Positions 26,207 to 36,043 of a stretch of DNA of 64,000 bases are shown here, piece after piece. The position numbers and the translations under genes are program-made. Source of the stretch: Xanthocytophaga flava (GTDB taxonomy: Bacteria; Bacteroidota; Bacteroidia; Cytophagales; 172606-1). The stretch is from contig JASJOS010000008.1 in assembly GCA_030068525.1 (NCBI GenBank), forward strand, positions 328,577 through 392,576, written 5' to 3'. Within the stretch, counting starts at the first letter, position 1, and every line of letters starts with the position of its first letter. The notes under the pieces are model-generated. The model searched no databases. It was not told the DNA's origin and worked only from the letters and a program-made list of their open reading frames with translations.

Positions 26207-26662
26207 TTATTTACTGTATGTAGCTGTTTGTTCAGCTGTACTAGTTACCCCATCTTTTGTATAGGATCCAGAATTGGATAAAACAAGAGAAGAGGATGAG
26301 ATATCTTTTATTGTATAGTATGATGGATTGGTTAAGCTTATAATTGTTAGCTTCTTATCGTTTGAAAGAGTCCATGCACCAGTTGATGAAGTTTTATTAC
26401 CCTCTCCATCTGTAATTGTAGTTACTACAGTTCCATTCTCACTAAACGTTTTGGTAGTATTTGAAAGAGATTCTGTAGAGTCAATTAGCGTTTTTCCACC
26501 AGCAGTAGAATAAACCCGATAGCTAATTCCTTTCCAGGTACCAGTAGTAAGTAAAGCCTTTGTTGCAACTGTAGCATCATCGTCTTTTTTACAACCCGCA
26601 AAGACAAGTGAAAATGTCAGTAGTATCAAAACAATCAGGAAAGAGGAATTGTATTTTTGCAT
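26207..26662 (-). CDS. lipocalin-like lipoprotein
   Basis: 151 residues. The signal peptide ends in LVFAGCKKDDD, a lipobox with Cys23 followed by acidic residues, which in Bacteroidota favours outer membrane or surface placement. The mature part shows the lipocalin-like pattern LLTTGTWKGISYRVYS, TKTFSENGTVVTTITDGEGN, SSTGAWTLSNDKKLTI. Such proteins are abundant in this phylum; their ligands are unknown. Monocistronic. Confidence 0.75.
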   Translation of the reverse strand: MQKYNSSFLIVLILLTFSLVFAGCKKDDDATVATKALLTTGTWKGISYRVYSTAGGKTLIDSTESLSNTTKTFSENGTVVTTITDGEGNKTSSTGAWTLSNDKKLTIISLTNPSYYTIKDISSSSLVLSNSGSYTKDGVTSTAEQTATYSK

Positions 26663-27338
26663 AAAAAAGTTAAGTAAAAAAGTACAAAATCGTTAGATAT
26701 ATTATCGACAAAATTGAATAATCTGTGAAGGAGTAAAAAGCCTTGAAAAAAAGTTGACTTACCTATGTAAGGTTTTCAGAAAATAACCGGGAATGGTTCT
26801 ACACCTAGGATTAGCAGCAAAGAAGGAAGATTCTTATCACAGAAAGAATACTGTATCACGGCTATAATTACCAAAAAGTTCTGATTTATAAATAGGTGCT
26901 GCTTTAAAAAAAATCTTCAAACTTCCGTGGTTACATTTGCTAGAGATTGTATTTTTTTAACTTTTAGATGTAATAGTCATCTTTGAAAGGCGGTTTTTTA
27001 ATCGTCTTGTAGTTTTATTAATCTATGCAATTTATATTTAACCAACTGCGGCAAGAGAGCAAAGATTGACTTTTAAGAAAATTTGAATCTTTATTGTGAT
27101 AGGCGACGTAAAAAAGCAGCGATAGTAACATGCTTTTAAAACTATACCGCAGAAATAATATTGTGTCTACATAAATAAGGTAGAATGGTCGTCTGAGAGT
27201 ATAAGTATGTTGAAATGTTACAGGATGGAAGATTAGATTTAATCTTTCTGCATAAGTAAAAAATACATCATACAGAAATAAAAGCTATCTATGCAAAGCA
27301 CAGAACTTTTTTCATCAGGGTCATATACGAATTGATAT
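26663..27338. other. non-coding gap before the beta-solenoid island
   Basis: 676 AT-rich nucleotides with no convincing gene, tRNA or strong hairpin. It separates the housekeeping-like genes from the accessory island and must contain divergent promoters; I could not find a clean TAnnTTTG box. Confidence 0.5.
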
Positions 27339-28268
27339 ATGAATTTTGAGATTATCAGTGAAACGGAAGCATGGGATCGGTATGATTTGTTCAGTTACTG
27401 GAGCGTTGATTACTTTAGCTTCGGAAAAAATAATTTTCTGGCATTTGATTTTGCTGTTTCCATTGTAGGAGATTGGAATGTGAGTTTGTTGTGTGAACAA
27501 CATAAGGTAGCGGGAGTCATCATCAATGGCGATCTTACAGTATCTGGTCATTTTGATATGTCTGATTCATTAGATCTAATTAAAGGAAATTTGAAGGCCA
27601 GGCATGTATGTATTTCTGAAAAGGAAGCCTGTATAACAGGCAACTGTATTGTTTCAGGTCTGGTATATGGTGGGTGGAAGCATGGTATATTTACTGTTCA
27701 GGAAGAGATTCATGCCCCTTTTTTAATTTATGAGGTTGACCGTGTTTCATTTGGACGTATTCATCCGGATGCTATTACAATTGATCATGATTTTAATTCA
27801 GGTTGTAAAGGAAACTACACCTATTTCTGGCATGAACTCAACTATGTTTTTTTGCCTAAGCTACATGTATTTGCTTCTGATGGCAGTTTTTCAGGCCTTG
27901 ATTTGAGTCTAATGATGGAAGTTCTCAATCATAATGAGCCTGTAATGAACATAACACCTCGAAAGCTTCGAATGTATCAGGATTGTTTTTCAACTGAAAA
28001 CTTTGATAAAGCCTATGGGTATCTGTCTACACTTCTAAATCCTTTTATTGAGCTGGATGGCTTTGAAGTAAGTATACTAGATGTTGACCAGACTAGCAGG
28101 CTTGATTTTAAGAAAGAGGGATACAGTTTGGGTTTCATTAGTAAAGAAAGAGGAATTATAGCATTGGCTAAACGTCAGCAGGACAATGATCAAAACAGAA
28201 AAGCTATTGAGCAAACATTTTGTAATCTGATCAATTTTATAGAAAGTGGTCGGGTGGATAATTTTTAA
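27339..28268 (+). CDS. beta-solenoid (bactofilin-like) protein A
   Basis: 309 residues. Residues ~40-160 show short parallel beta-helix rungs: VAGVIINGDLTVSGHFDM, LIKGNLKARHVCIS, ITGNCIVSGLVYG, each with the x-G-(D/N)-L/I-x(V/A) pattern of bactofilin/polymer-forming folds. The remaining half is mixed alpha/beta, ending in a helix. No signal peptide. Two paralogs (28503 and 31599) lie in the same island, along with a SUKH-domain gene. Function unknown; the fold class is the only firm call. Confidence 0.65.
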   Translation: MNFEIISETEAWDRYDLFSYWSVDYFSFGKNNFLAFDFAVSIVGDWNVSLLCEQHKVAGVIINGDLTVSGHFDMSDSLDLIKGNLKARHVCISEKEACITGNCIVSGLVYGGWKHGIFTVQEEIHAPFLIYEVDRVSFGRIHPDAITIDHDFNSGCKGNYTYFWHELNYVFLPKLHVFASDGSFSGLDLSLMMEVLNHNEPVMNITPRKLRMYQDCFSTENFDKAYGYLSTLLNPFIELDGFEVSILDVDQTSRLDFKKEGYSLGFISKERGIIALAKRQQDNDQNRKAIEQTFCNLINFIESGRVDNF

Positions 28269-28502
28269 AGAACCTCCGCATCTCAATTTTGGTCATATTG
28301 GTTGATAGATAGGAACCCAAAATATGTATGTGTAGCCTTAGGTATAATAACCTACTTCAGTAGTCTACACTTAAACTTTTGTAGAGATTGGTTTAACAGG
28401 CAGTACAGATAGTATCCAATAAGATAGGGTCTACACAATGTTCGAAAAAGGAAAAATCTTCTTTCGGAAAACTGATTATATAAATTGTATTCAATCAAGT
28501 CT

Positions 28503-29336
28503 ATGAGTTCATCTTCATTTTTTACCAACCTGCCTAAAAACTCTAAATTTAAAAGCTTTCGGAATCGGACATTGACTATTCAGGAGTTTTACAAAGCAGC
28601 AGAACAGGTAAAATTACCTCAGCTAAGACAGGATTTATTATCTATTCCTAAGAATCCGGGTATTCAGTCATCCAAAGAACAGGACATTGTTGTACACAGA
28701 GGTGATTTACATATAGATGGCAATTTTTCCTTATGGAATTCAGGTGTTCGTATTTTGATTGTTGAAGGGGATTTGACCACAAGTGGATATATGGAACTGG
28801 TCAATTCAGGTGACTTACTCTTTGGCGAAGAATGGAGCCAGCAATTTCATTACTATCCAGGTAATCCTGCTCCGACAATTCATCGTCAGGTACAAAGTTA
28901 TGGTACGGATTGTTATTGTATTGTAACAGGCAATGTACATGCTGCTGTTCTGGTGTGTGGTGATCATACCGAAATACAGGGAGATGTCAGAGTTGAAAAG
29001 TTAATGTATGGAAAAGGAACTGTATGGGGTAATGTGCATGTGCCAATACTTTTTGTATCTCATGTTGATTTTGCCATAGAAGGCCAACTGACTTGTGAAT
29101 GGGGGATAGGTGGATACTATTCACATTCTACTAGCCGCACTACACAATTACCTAACCCTGACTACAAAGCATTGTTTGAAAAATTTGGCAAAAATGTCTT
29201 TGATGAGGCTGCGCCCTGGCAGTTATTATCAGAAAAGGAACAGCAAAGAGTACTCAACTCTGGTCTCCAACACACTTACCACGTCATTGATTCCGCCAGA
29301 CTGTGGAAATGTCTGCTGGAACAGCAATACGTATAG
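28503..29336 (+). CDS. beta-solenoid (bactofilin-like) protein B
   Basis: About 277 residues from the ATG at 28503. Solenoid rungs in the middle: IVVHRGDLHIDGNFSLWNSG, ILIVEGDLTTSGYMEL, IVTGNVHAAVLVCGDHTEIQG-type repeats, DVRVEKLMYG, TVWGNVHVP, then a Trp-containing C-terminal helical tail. The rung order and the 'VCGDH/YGKG' turns resemble protein A. It lies on the same strand, 234 nt after A and 75 nt before the SUKH gene. Confidence 0.65.
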   Translation: MSSSSFFTNLPKNSKFKSFRNRTLTIQEFYKAAEQVKLPQLRQDLLSIPKNPGIQSSKEQDIVVHRGDLHIDGNFSLWNSGVRILIVEGDLTTSGYMELVNSGDLLFGEEWSQQFHYYPGNPAPTIHRQVQSYGTDCYCIVTGNVHAAVLVCGDHTEIQGDVRVEKLMYGKGTVWGNVHVPILFVSHVDFAIEGQLTCEWGIGGYYSHSTSRTTQLPNPDYKALFEKFGKNVFDEAAPWQLLSEKEQQRVLNSGLQHTYHVIDSARLWKCLLEQQYV

Positions 29337-29411
29337 TTCCCAATTAACATATCATGCAAAAGATGGACCTTTTTACTTGTTTTTCATTACCTACATCTGT
29401 CTATACACTCT

Positions 29412-31028
29412 ATGAGCGAAACACAAACCTTTAAGCGAATCTATGTTGAAACCAATAGTATTTGTCTGGAACTAGATCAGAAGATACCAAAAAAGTCTGT
29501 AGCAGTAGCAATAATAGGGGAAGTTATTCAAAATATTGATACATTACTGACTATGCTTCCTTCTCTATCTTATGTCAACATAGACGAACGGAACAACGGC
29601 CTACCTATCAATCTAAATGATGCGGAAGATATACCATCTCCACCTTACGCTAAAGAAATCTATATTCTCTATCAATCCAATGCCCAGATTGTTCTGGAAG
29701 ACTGGAAGTTCAGAATCTGGAAAACTATTCTGGATAAATACCCAGACGATTTACGCTATCGGAAACTGTATCTGGAACCTTTGCTGACACAAGCAGAGAA
29801 ATGTGTCGATATCTTTTCCTCTCTTGGTGAACAGGTCTGGATAGAATGGCAAAAAGATATGTTAAGTCAACAGGCTAATACTGTAGGATGGCTTTCATAT
29901 CTATACATCTCCGATAAGGACAGGCTGGAACATGCACTGATGGTTCTGGAGAAAGCATATGTGGTTGCCGGATTTACGCATTTAGACTGGGATAATCGCA
30001 AATACATTCATGATACCATGGCACGGCTGCTACTCAAGTTAAATCGTGAAGATGAAGCCTATGCTATTGTTTATCAGACGCTGACTGCACATCCTGAACA
30101 TACAGACTTTGATGATCTGAAAGAGACAGAGCCCTACCTGCAATGGATAAAAAAGAAGAAGCAACAAGAGAAAGCTGCTATCAAAAAAGCAAAGGATGAC
30201 AAAAAAGCGTTTGAGCAACTAGTTAAAGAAGAACAGACAAAGGTAGTAAACCAGTTTTTGAATCCAGCACATTCACTGGTAGTGCAACATGCAGATGTGC
30301 TTAACCTGATTAAACAGCGAATGGTGGCTGTTAGATTACGAAAACAGTATTATGAGTCCGGATGGGAAAAGATGCGGAATCAGGTAGATAGTGCTTCAGA
30401 AACAGATTACACACTCAAACCCTGGTCTGAAAAACAAATTGCGACCTATCAGACCAAACACGAGATTCAGCTACCAGACGAACTGAAAGTGTATCTGATG
30501 GAAATAGGAGAGGGGGGAGGCAGCTATTTTTGCTGGGGGAATCCGATTGTGATGGAAAAAAAGAAGAATGCCATTCAGATCTTGAAAACCCCATTCCCTA
30601 TTACAGTTGATAAAATTCATGACATTAATCATTACTGGAAAATTAAGGCGTGGGTGATGCTGGATTCTTATTTTGAAGGAGAGGAAGAGGAAGAAGATGG
30701 AGTGGAAGAGTTAATTAAATACTTGAAAAGAAAGAAAATCCTGCATAAGGGTAATACACTACAAGATTTATTTGCGATTGATGGCTCTCATGAACTGGGA
30801 TGTCTGTTTCTTGGATATAGTGATAGCCAGGATGGATTGTATCTGGTTATGAATGGAGAGTTTGAAGGAGAAGTATGGGTAGATACACTCCAATATAGTA
30901 TTGAAGAAGGTGGATGTTTTGGTGCTGCGACCCCTGAACGCCGAAAGTTTCTGTCCTTTATTGCCGGTAGCTTGCTGGCAAATGCAGAAGGATACGCTGA
31001 TGCTTCTGAAGAAGGTGCCTGGTTGTAG
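29412..31028 (+). CDS. TPR-like protein with C-terminal SUKH (SMI1/KNR4) domain
   Basis: 538 residues. The N-terminal ~280 are helical with TPR-like pairs (ALMVLEKAYVVAGF..., EDEAYAIVYQTLTAHPEH) and a Lys-rich coiled helix at ~245-275. Residues ~345-535 are a SUKH domain: PWSEKQIATYQTKHEIQLPDELKVYL then EIGEGGG and the late CLFLGYSDSQDGLYLVMNGEFEGEVW. SUKH domains are the commonest immunity fold against polymorphic toxins, but they also occur in other roles. An acidic EGEEEEED run sits inside the domain. It lies within the beta-solenoid island. Confidence 0.75.
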   Translation: MSETQTFKRIYVETNSICLELDQKIPKKSVAVAIIGEVIQNIDTLLTMLPSLSYVNIDERNNGLPINLNDAEDIPSPPYAKEIYILYQSNAQIVLEDWKFRIWKTILDKYPDDLRYRKLYLEPLLTQAEKCVDIFSSLGEQVWIEWQKDMLSQQANTVGWLSYLYISDKDRLEHALMVLEKAYVVAGFTHLDWDNRKYIHDTMARLLLKLNREDEAYAIVYQTLTAHPEHTDFDDLKETEPYLQWIKKKKQQEKAAIKKAKDDKKAFEQLVKEEQTKVVNQFLNPAHSLVVQHADVLNLIKQRMVAVRLRKQYYESGWEKMRNQVDSASETDYTLKPWSEKQIATYQTKHEIQLPDELKVYLMEIGEGGGSYFCWGNPIVMEKKKNAIQILKTPFPITVDKIHDINHYWKIKAWVMLDSYFEGEEEEEDGVEELIKYLKRKKILHKGNTLQDLFAIDGSHELGCLFLGYSDSQDGLYLVMNGEFEGEVWVDTLQYSIEEGGCFGAATPERRKFLSFIAGSLLANAEGYADASEEGAWL

Positions 31029-31132
31029 ATGAGTCTTAAGTAAAGGCCACAGAATAGATTCATCTTGTTCTGTGGTCTCTTTATCTATGATTTAGTAAAC
31101 AATACTATTTTTTACTTCGCTTAGTTAAAGCA

Positions 31133-31567
31133 ATGATACATGAATCTGTTTTTTGCTGCCAATTATCTCCTTGCCTTCGAGAATTTGATGTACAATTGAA
31201 TATACTACCAGGCATGGAAGAAAGTGCAGAATCCATTGTGGCAAAACATGACCTTCCGGATTATGGAGGACGAGTAGCTATGTTCATAAAAGTAGACTTG
31301 GCCAGGCAAACAATATATCTGCACACTGATACGGTTTACAATCCAGTGGATGCTTATCATAATTGTTTGGTAGAGTTAGGGCAATGTGTAGAAGATTCCA
31401 CCTTTGCATGGATGTACAGAGAAGAGAATGATGAGGGAGATATTCGTTATGTAATCAATCACTATCAGATTGCGGATGGCAAATTGACTTTTACCAAAAG
31501 GTATACGGCATTCGGTGTGGAGGATTCCCCTGATTGCCAGGATTTGCTATCACTGAATCGGATGTAA
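31133..31567 (+). CDS. hypothetical protein in the beta-solenoid island (144 aa)
   Basis: Acidic soluble protein with MIHESVFCCQLSPCLREFDVQ at the start and a central AMFIKVDLARQTIYLHTDTVYN strand region. No family is recognised. It sits between the SUKH gene and beta-solenoid C, spaced 104 and 31 nt, all on the plus strand. The middle ('YNPVDAYHNCLVELGQCVEDSTFAWMY') shares a loose feel with the 32779 protein ('AIAELAFVLEDCRFIIYSS'), which may point to a shared fold. Confidence 0.6.
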   Translation: MIHESVFCCQLSPCLREFDVQLNILPGMEESAESIVAKHDLPDYGGRVAMFIKVDLARQTIYLHTDTVYNPVDAYHNCLVELGQCVEDSTFAWMYREENDEGDIRYVINHYQIADGKLTFTKRYTAFGVEDSPDCQDLLSLNRM

Positions 31568-31598
31568 ATACACTGTTGAACTAAGTAATCATTACCAT

Positions 31599-32225
31599 AT
31601 GTCAGAACCTCGTTTTATTACCTTGGAAGAAGCCTTTGATTTACTAGCAAACAGCCCGCGGTCAACTGTACAACAAGAGATGGTTGTTCATCTGGAGGCA
31701 TTTGCTGAATTTGTAGAAGACGAATCTTCCCGGATTGTTCTTTATGAAGGTGATATCACTTTGCGCTATCTGGCAGTGAAAGATGACATTGTGATCGTAA
31801 ATGGTAACTTGACTGTTACAGGTGTTCTGGAAGATTGTCTGGAAGTGAATATCTCACTTTTACTGGTTCTGGGAAATGTCACCACAACCCATCTCTTTAC
31901 CTTCTCGCAGATTTGTATTGCTGGCAACCTTACTGTTTCCAATGCTATTGTGGCAGATTCTACCTGTGATTACAGCCTGGATGTTGAAGGAGATCTTAAG
32001 GCTCACCTGATTATTGAATCGGGGCATTGGTTTGATATAAAAGGTAATATCATGGCTGACTATATATATGGGTGGCACTCTTCAAAAGAACGAAAAGGCC
32101 TTCTGGAGCCTAACCTGACAGAAGAAGATTTTATGGAGGAAATTAACGATGATGGTAGACTGGAACTGGGTACAGTTATGCAATACTTAATGAAAAACCA
32201 ACCTGTTCTCCGAAACGCAATCTGA
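31599..32225 (+). CDS. beta-solenoid (bactofilin-like) protein C
   Basis: 208 residues. Rungs are regular: IVLYEGDITLRYLAVKDD, IVIVNGNLTVTGVLEDC, LLLVLGNVTTTHLF, ICIAGNLTVSNAIVAD, SLDVEGDLKAHLIIES, DIKGNIMADYIYGWHS. This is the cleanest solenoid of the three paralogs. N-terminal helix contains ITLEEAFDLLANSPRS. No signal peptide. Only 31 nt after the preceding gene, so probably the same transcript. Confidence 0.7.
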   Translation: MSEPRFITLEEAFDLLANSPRSTVQQEMVVHLEAFAEFVEDESSRIVLYEGDITLRYLAVKDDIVIVNGNLTVTGVLEDCLEVNISLLLVLGNVTTTHLFTFSQICIAGNLTVSNAIVADSTCDYSLDVEGDLKAHLIIESGHWFDIKGNIMADYIYGWHSSKERKGLLEPNLTEEDFMEEINDDGRLELGTVMQYLMKNQPVLRNAI

Positions 32226-32242
32226 GAAACCTAAGCCCGGAT

Positions 32243-32718
32243 ATGAATCCATTATGGAAGATATGAACTATTCTTTGAACAGATCTTTCCTTTTCAGGAG
32301 CCATTGTATGGACAATTGATACTAAAACTCAAACATCCACATATGGTGGAACCAGCCTTGGCACTTTACAAAAAAATGCCCGGCTCTGTACAGTATCTGA
32401 TCAAAGTTTACAGTCAGAAAGAGGTACAAGAAAAGTTCAATTTTCTTACCGATGCTGATGCTTTTGTATTGTTTATCAGGATTTACCCTGTATCAACTTT
32501 ATGATGAGATGACTTTTCGATTGCAAGGTTTTTTGAAAATAGGTGTAACTACTAAAGAAGCGGCCATTAATCTGGTTGCTGAACTGGCCTATAATGCAGG
32601 AACTGTACAACAGACTTCACTGGAAGCACAGGCAAAATTATACTTTCATGCGTTTTATACTCTGGACAAAACCTGTTCTGATTGGGCAGCGGTCAATAAG
32701 CAATACACGCTTGTTTGA
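32243..32718 (+). pseudogene. deleted, frameshifted paralog of the 32779 gene
   Basis: Remnants align with the intact gene: IHYGRYELFFEQIFPFQEPLYGQL (against IHYGRYRLNFDQIYPFREPLYSRL), then after a frameshift near 32452 FTLYQLYDEM...ACSDW-like KTCSDWAAVNKQYTLV (against FTFYQLYDWL...ACPDWNSINQKYKLV). The leading ATGAATCCA is followed directly by the TTATGG block, so ~55 bases between two CATT microhomologies are gone, and ~100 central residues are missing. Confidence 0.75.
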
Positions 32719-32778
32719 GTGCAAACCGTATAGTTATTTTATAACCGTATCTGTAAACCAGAAAAACCAGCAATTGTC

Positions 32779-33546
32779 TTGAATCCATTTGAAGATACTT
32801 TACCTGATAATCGACTGAAGAACAACAGTCGTAGTATACATTATGGACGATACCGATTAAATTTTGATCAGATTTATCCATTTCGGGAACCACTCTACAG
32901 CCGACTGTCTCTGAAAACGAAAGATATAGAGCTGGCATCCATGGTTTATGATCTGTTTCCTACACATATTCATCGCCTGATACATTTTGACAGACCTGAA
33001 GACGATCAGGGTAATGTGATTACTCCAAAAGGAGAAGAGGACTCCTTTTTTCTATTATTTGAAATGCTCAGTGACTTTATTTATATAGATTTGAAAGATT
33101 TATATGTAGCTATCGCTGAATTAGCTTTTGTACTGGAAGATTGCCGGTTTATTATTTATTCATCAGGTGATGAAAATACCCGATGGCTTGATGAATATAG
33201 TATTACAAATGGTGTACTCTCATTTAGCCGTAACTTCTGTGAGGATCATATATTTACTGGCAGGCTGGACTACTATATTGAACGAACCATTACAAACCCA
33301 GTGGATGTACTTTTTTTGCGGTTTACCTTCTATCAACTCTATGACTGGCTCCTGTATTGGATACACCGTTACTATCAGGTTCCGCACTGGATAGATAAAA
33401 ATCTGATCGAAACGGTATCAAATATGGAAAAAGTGAACAAAACCACTCTTGATATCCGCATCAAAGCTTACTTTCAGAAATTTTATAGTCTGGATGAGGC
33501 CTGTCCGGACTGGAATTCTATCAATCAGAAATACAAATTGGTTTAA
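32779..33546 (+). CDS. hypothetical protein, intact member of an island family
   Basis: 255 residues from a TTG start (32779). The broken copy upstream has ATG at the matching place and supports this start. The protein is acidic, with SIHYGRYRLNFDQIYPF, AIAELAFVLEDCRFIIYSSGDENTRWLDEYSI and a C-terminal ACPDWNSINQKYKLV that is strictly conserved with the copy. No signal peptide. Family not recognised; tandem duplication and decay of a copy is typical of immunity genes, which is only suggestive. Confidence 0.65.
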   Translation: MNPFEDTLPDNRLKNNSRSIHYGRYRLNFDQIYPFREPLYSRLSLKTKDIELASMVYDLFPTHIHRLIHFDRPEDDQGNVITPKGEEDSFFLLFEMLSDFIYIDLKDLYVAIAELAFVLEDCRFIIYSSGDENTRWLDEYSITNGVLSFSRNFCEDHIFTGRLDYYIERTITNPVDVLFLRFTFYQLYDWLLYWIHRYYQVPHWIDKNLIETVSNMEKVNKTTLDIRIKAYFQKFYSLDEACPDWNSINQKYKLV

Positions 33547-33698
33547 GCACTGTAAGTCAAATGCCTTTGGGTTTGTCTAGACTTACCTTCTTAAAAGATT
33601 TAGTATACTACTAGACAATTTAAGTAAGGGATAAAAAAATAGAGTCAAAAAGGAGAAATTTGTAGTGGCTAAACAAACAAAAACTCCCCATGACTCTA

Positions 33699-33939
33699 CT
33701 ATCCAAACTTAGTAAATTGAAAGGAAAATACCATATTAAAAATCCAGCCAAGAAACATCACATGGGAATGAGCATGCAACCAGTACGGATATTGGAAACT
33801 CACAGGAACTGCTATGGGTTGAAGATATCCAAGTTGCATATAACGCAGAAAGACACCGATCCCTGCAGCAAGAAACATCCAGCAGAATGAGATTTGCAGG
33901 CCCCCACTTGAGAAAAAGTGCTTTATAGTCTTTTTTCAT
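33699..33939 (-). pseudogene. truncated His-rich membrane protein fragment
   Basis: The minus strand begins MKKDYKALFLKWG; after a frame change it reads AAGIGVFLRYMQLGYLQPI and YWLHAHSHVMFLGWIFNMVF before a stop. LHAHSHV-x-FLGW is a pattern of polytopic membrane proteins related to haem-copper-oxidase-like subunit I folds. Only the first two helices survive. The downstream end abuts an imperfect inverted repeat (33638-33701, core TAGAGTCA). Confidence 0.5.
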
Positions 33940-34097
33940 AGATTCTTTTTATTCCTGCAATACTATCTGTTTTTCAGCCTTTTCGCCTTTTTAAAATAAC
34001 TTAGGTCTCATATTCAGGCGGCAAAGGTAAATGTTTTCTATATTTTGAGTGTGTAGACAGAAACTAATACGTATTATGCGTTCTCATTTAGTGAATA

Positions 34098-35192
34098 ATG
34101 ATGTATCAATCAGAAGCCAAGTCCTCTCTTTTCAAAACCACGCAGCATTTTGCCATTTTGGATGGCCTCAGAGGAATAGCAGCAATCGCAGTGGTTATCT
34201 TTCATTTTATGGAAATAATATTTCCAGATCCGAGTAAGAACTTTATTGCTCATGCCTATCTGGCCGTTGACTTCTTTTTTTGTTTATCAGGCTTTGTAAT
34301 TGCTTATGCCTATGATCAGAAACTACCACAAATAGGTATTTCGACATTCTTTAAGTTACGACTTATTCGCTTACACCCTCTGGTACTCATTGGTTCAGTT
34401 ATTGGACTCCTTGGTTTTATATTTGATCCATTTAGCAACTTGTTTGATAAATACACAGGCCAAGCAGTGCTGCTGTTTGTTACCTCTTGCTTAATGATTC
34501 CCTATCCAATTGTTGGAGAACGGTATTTTAATTTGTTTCATCTCAATCCACCCTCCTGGTCATTGTTTTGGGAATATGTTGCCAATATTGTATATGCCTT
34601 TATTCTTGTCAGACTACCTAACAAAATAATCTGGGCTTTAGCACTTATTTCAGCAGTGGCTATTGTCTATGAATCCTATGTATCCGGTTCTTTGATTGTA
34701 GGTTGGAGTGGCGACACTTTTTTAGGTGGTGCGATACGGGTTGCTTATTCCTTCATCATAGGCATACTGGTGTATCGTTCTAAATGGATAATTCAGTCCC
34801 GTTTCGGACTTATTCCAGTAGGGATATTGTTGATGCTTAGCTTTTTGGCACCCTTTGTGAAGAGTGTCAACTGGGCTGTAGATTCTCTGCTTGTGCTGTT
34901 TTATTTTCCTTTCCTGGTCACATTAGGAGCAGGTGCCCATTTATCTAATGTTCTTACCAAAGTCTGTAATTTTGCAGGCAAAATCTCCTATCCCTTGTAT
35001 ATGACTCACTACCCTTTTATTTGGATATTTCTGAGTTACGTAGAAGCTAAAAAACCTACCTTTGATCAGATGATACTTATTGCTGTGGTGAGTACTGTGC
35101 TACTGATTGTATGGGCTTATCTCATTATGATTCTGCTAGATATTCCTATTCGCACTTATCTGAAAAATAAGCTGATAAAACGTATGGTTTAA
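34098..35192 (+). CDS. acyltransferase family 3 membrane protein
   Basis: 364 residues, ~10 membrane helices. FAILDGLRGIAAIAVVIFHF near residue 18 contains the family Arg and the conserved His; FFCLSGFVIAYAY and RLIRLHPLVLIG follow the OafA/YrhL pattern, and ISYPLYMTHYPF is the late conserved block. Such enzymes O-acylate sugars of surface polysaccharides or other exported molecules. No partner polysaccharide genes are adjacent. A terminator follows at 35338-35388. Confidence 0.85.
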   Translation: MMYQSEAKSSLFKTTQHFAILDGLRGIAAIAVVIFHFMEIIFPDPSKNFIAHAYLAVDFFFCLSGFVIAYAYDQKLPQIGISTFFKLRLIRLHPLVLIGSVIGLLGFIFDPFSNLFDKYTGQAVLLFVTSCLMIPYPIVGERYFNLFHLNPPSWSLFWEYVANIVYAFILVRLPNKIIWALALISAVAIVYESYVSGSLIVGWSGDTFLGGAIRVAYSFIIGILVYRSKWIIQSRFGLIPVGILLMLSFLAPFVKSVNWAVDSLLVLFYFPFLVTLGAGAHLSNVLTKVCNFAGKISYPLYMTHYPFIWIFLSYVEAKKPTFDQMILIAVVSTVLLIVWAYLIMILLDIPIRTYLKNKLIKRMV

Positions 35193-35337
35193 TAATTCTC
35201 AAAAAATTATAATAGAATAATGCTGATGTCTGACTAATCATGCTTCATTCTAATGTAAACATAACCCCAACACAGGAAGACGGCTGGCAAATCTTGCCTG
35301 GAGTTTAATAGATACCAGGAACTACTTTTTATTCCAG

Positions 35338-35388
35338 AAAACAAATCGCCTACTGCGCAGAAACATTGCACAGTAGGCGATTTGTTTT
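35338..35388 (+). terminator. rho-independent terminator
   Basis: An 18-bp stem (core ACAAATCGCCTACTG) with a 15-nt loop ending in TTTT, 145 nt after the acyltransferase stop. The gap in between holds a short open end (EDGWQILPGV) that may be another gene remnant. Confidence 0.8.
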
Positions 35389-35509
35389 GAAACGGATTTA
35401 GGAAATAAGGTTAAATAATTCAGAATATATAAAGCAAATGGTTTTCCTGGCTTCTTACACTTCGTTTCAAAAACATACGTATTGCATACAAAACACAACT
35501 ATAAAAACT

Positions 35510-36013
35510 ATGAATGAAAAACATGTAGAATGCCTGCTGATGAAGAACTCTATTGAAATGTTAACCGATTTTTTTATGGTACTAACAGATGGGTATAATC
35601 CGGCGTTGATTTATGTAACATTAACCTTGGACCGAAATCTGGATGAAAGAGATTATTTTGTACTCCCTAAGCATTTGGGAGGAAATAACGAGCAAGAAAA
35701 TCGACGTCACTTTGAGCACATCAATAAGACAAAAACACCTGTTTCATCTGTATCAGAACGAATTATTGAAAACTTTCAATGGTGTCTGGATCATCTGATC
35801 ATGTGTAATCAGGCCCCAGCCCTCTTTCAGAGCAAATATCACATGGATAATTTGAACACAGTTATTCACAATGTGCAGAATCAGATTCTCCACATTGTGG
35901 AGGACTGGCAGGCTACCACCCATGAGTATTACATTTGTAATGAACAACGGTTTTTGTGTATTCAGGGACAGGGAAAATCGCTTATGCTCAATTTTGGTTG
36001 CTACATTCACTAA
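35510..36013 (+). CDS. hypothetical protein (167 aa)
   Basis: The ATG at 35510 (MNEKHVECLLMKNSIEML) is chosen; an earlier ATG at 35438 would add 24 residues of no protein-like character. Soluble, helical, with YDERDYFVLPKHLGGNN-like loop and 'ENFQWCLDHLIMCNQAP'. No family recognised. It is followed 30 nt later by the 36044 gene on the same strand, so both may be one transcript at the end of the accessory island. Confidence 0.5.
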   Translation: MNEKHVECLLMKNSIEMLTDFFMVLTDGYNPALIYVTLTLDRNLDERDYFVLPKHLGGNNEQENRRHFEHINKTKTPVSSVSERIIENFQWCLDHLIMCNQAPALFQSKYHMDNLNTVIHNVQNQILHIVEDWQATTHEYYICNEQRFLCIQGQGKSLMLNFGCYIH

Positions 36014-36043
36014 AATCAACTCTCAATAGCTTCTACATCATTT

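Noticed and set aside
27339..31599. Calling the solenoid proteins true bactofilins
   Set aside because: The rungs fit the fold, but the proteins have large additional parts and lack the compact ~120-residue bactofilin layout.
33690..33890. Plus-strand frame of 66 codons starting MTLLSKLSKLKG
   Set aside because: Considered as an insertion-sequence transposase start, but no transposase motif follows and the opposite strand carries a better protein-like remnant.
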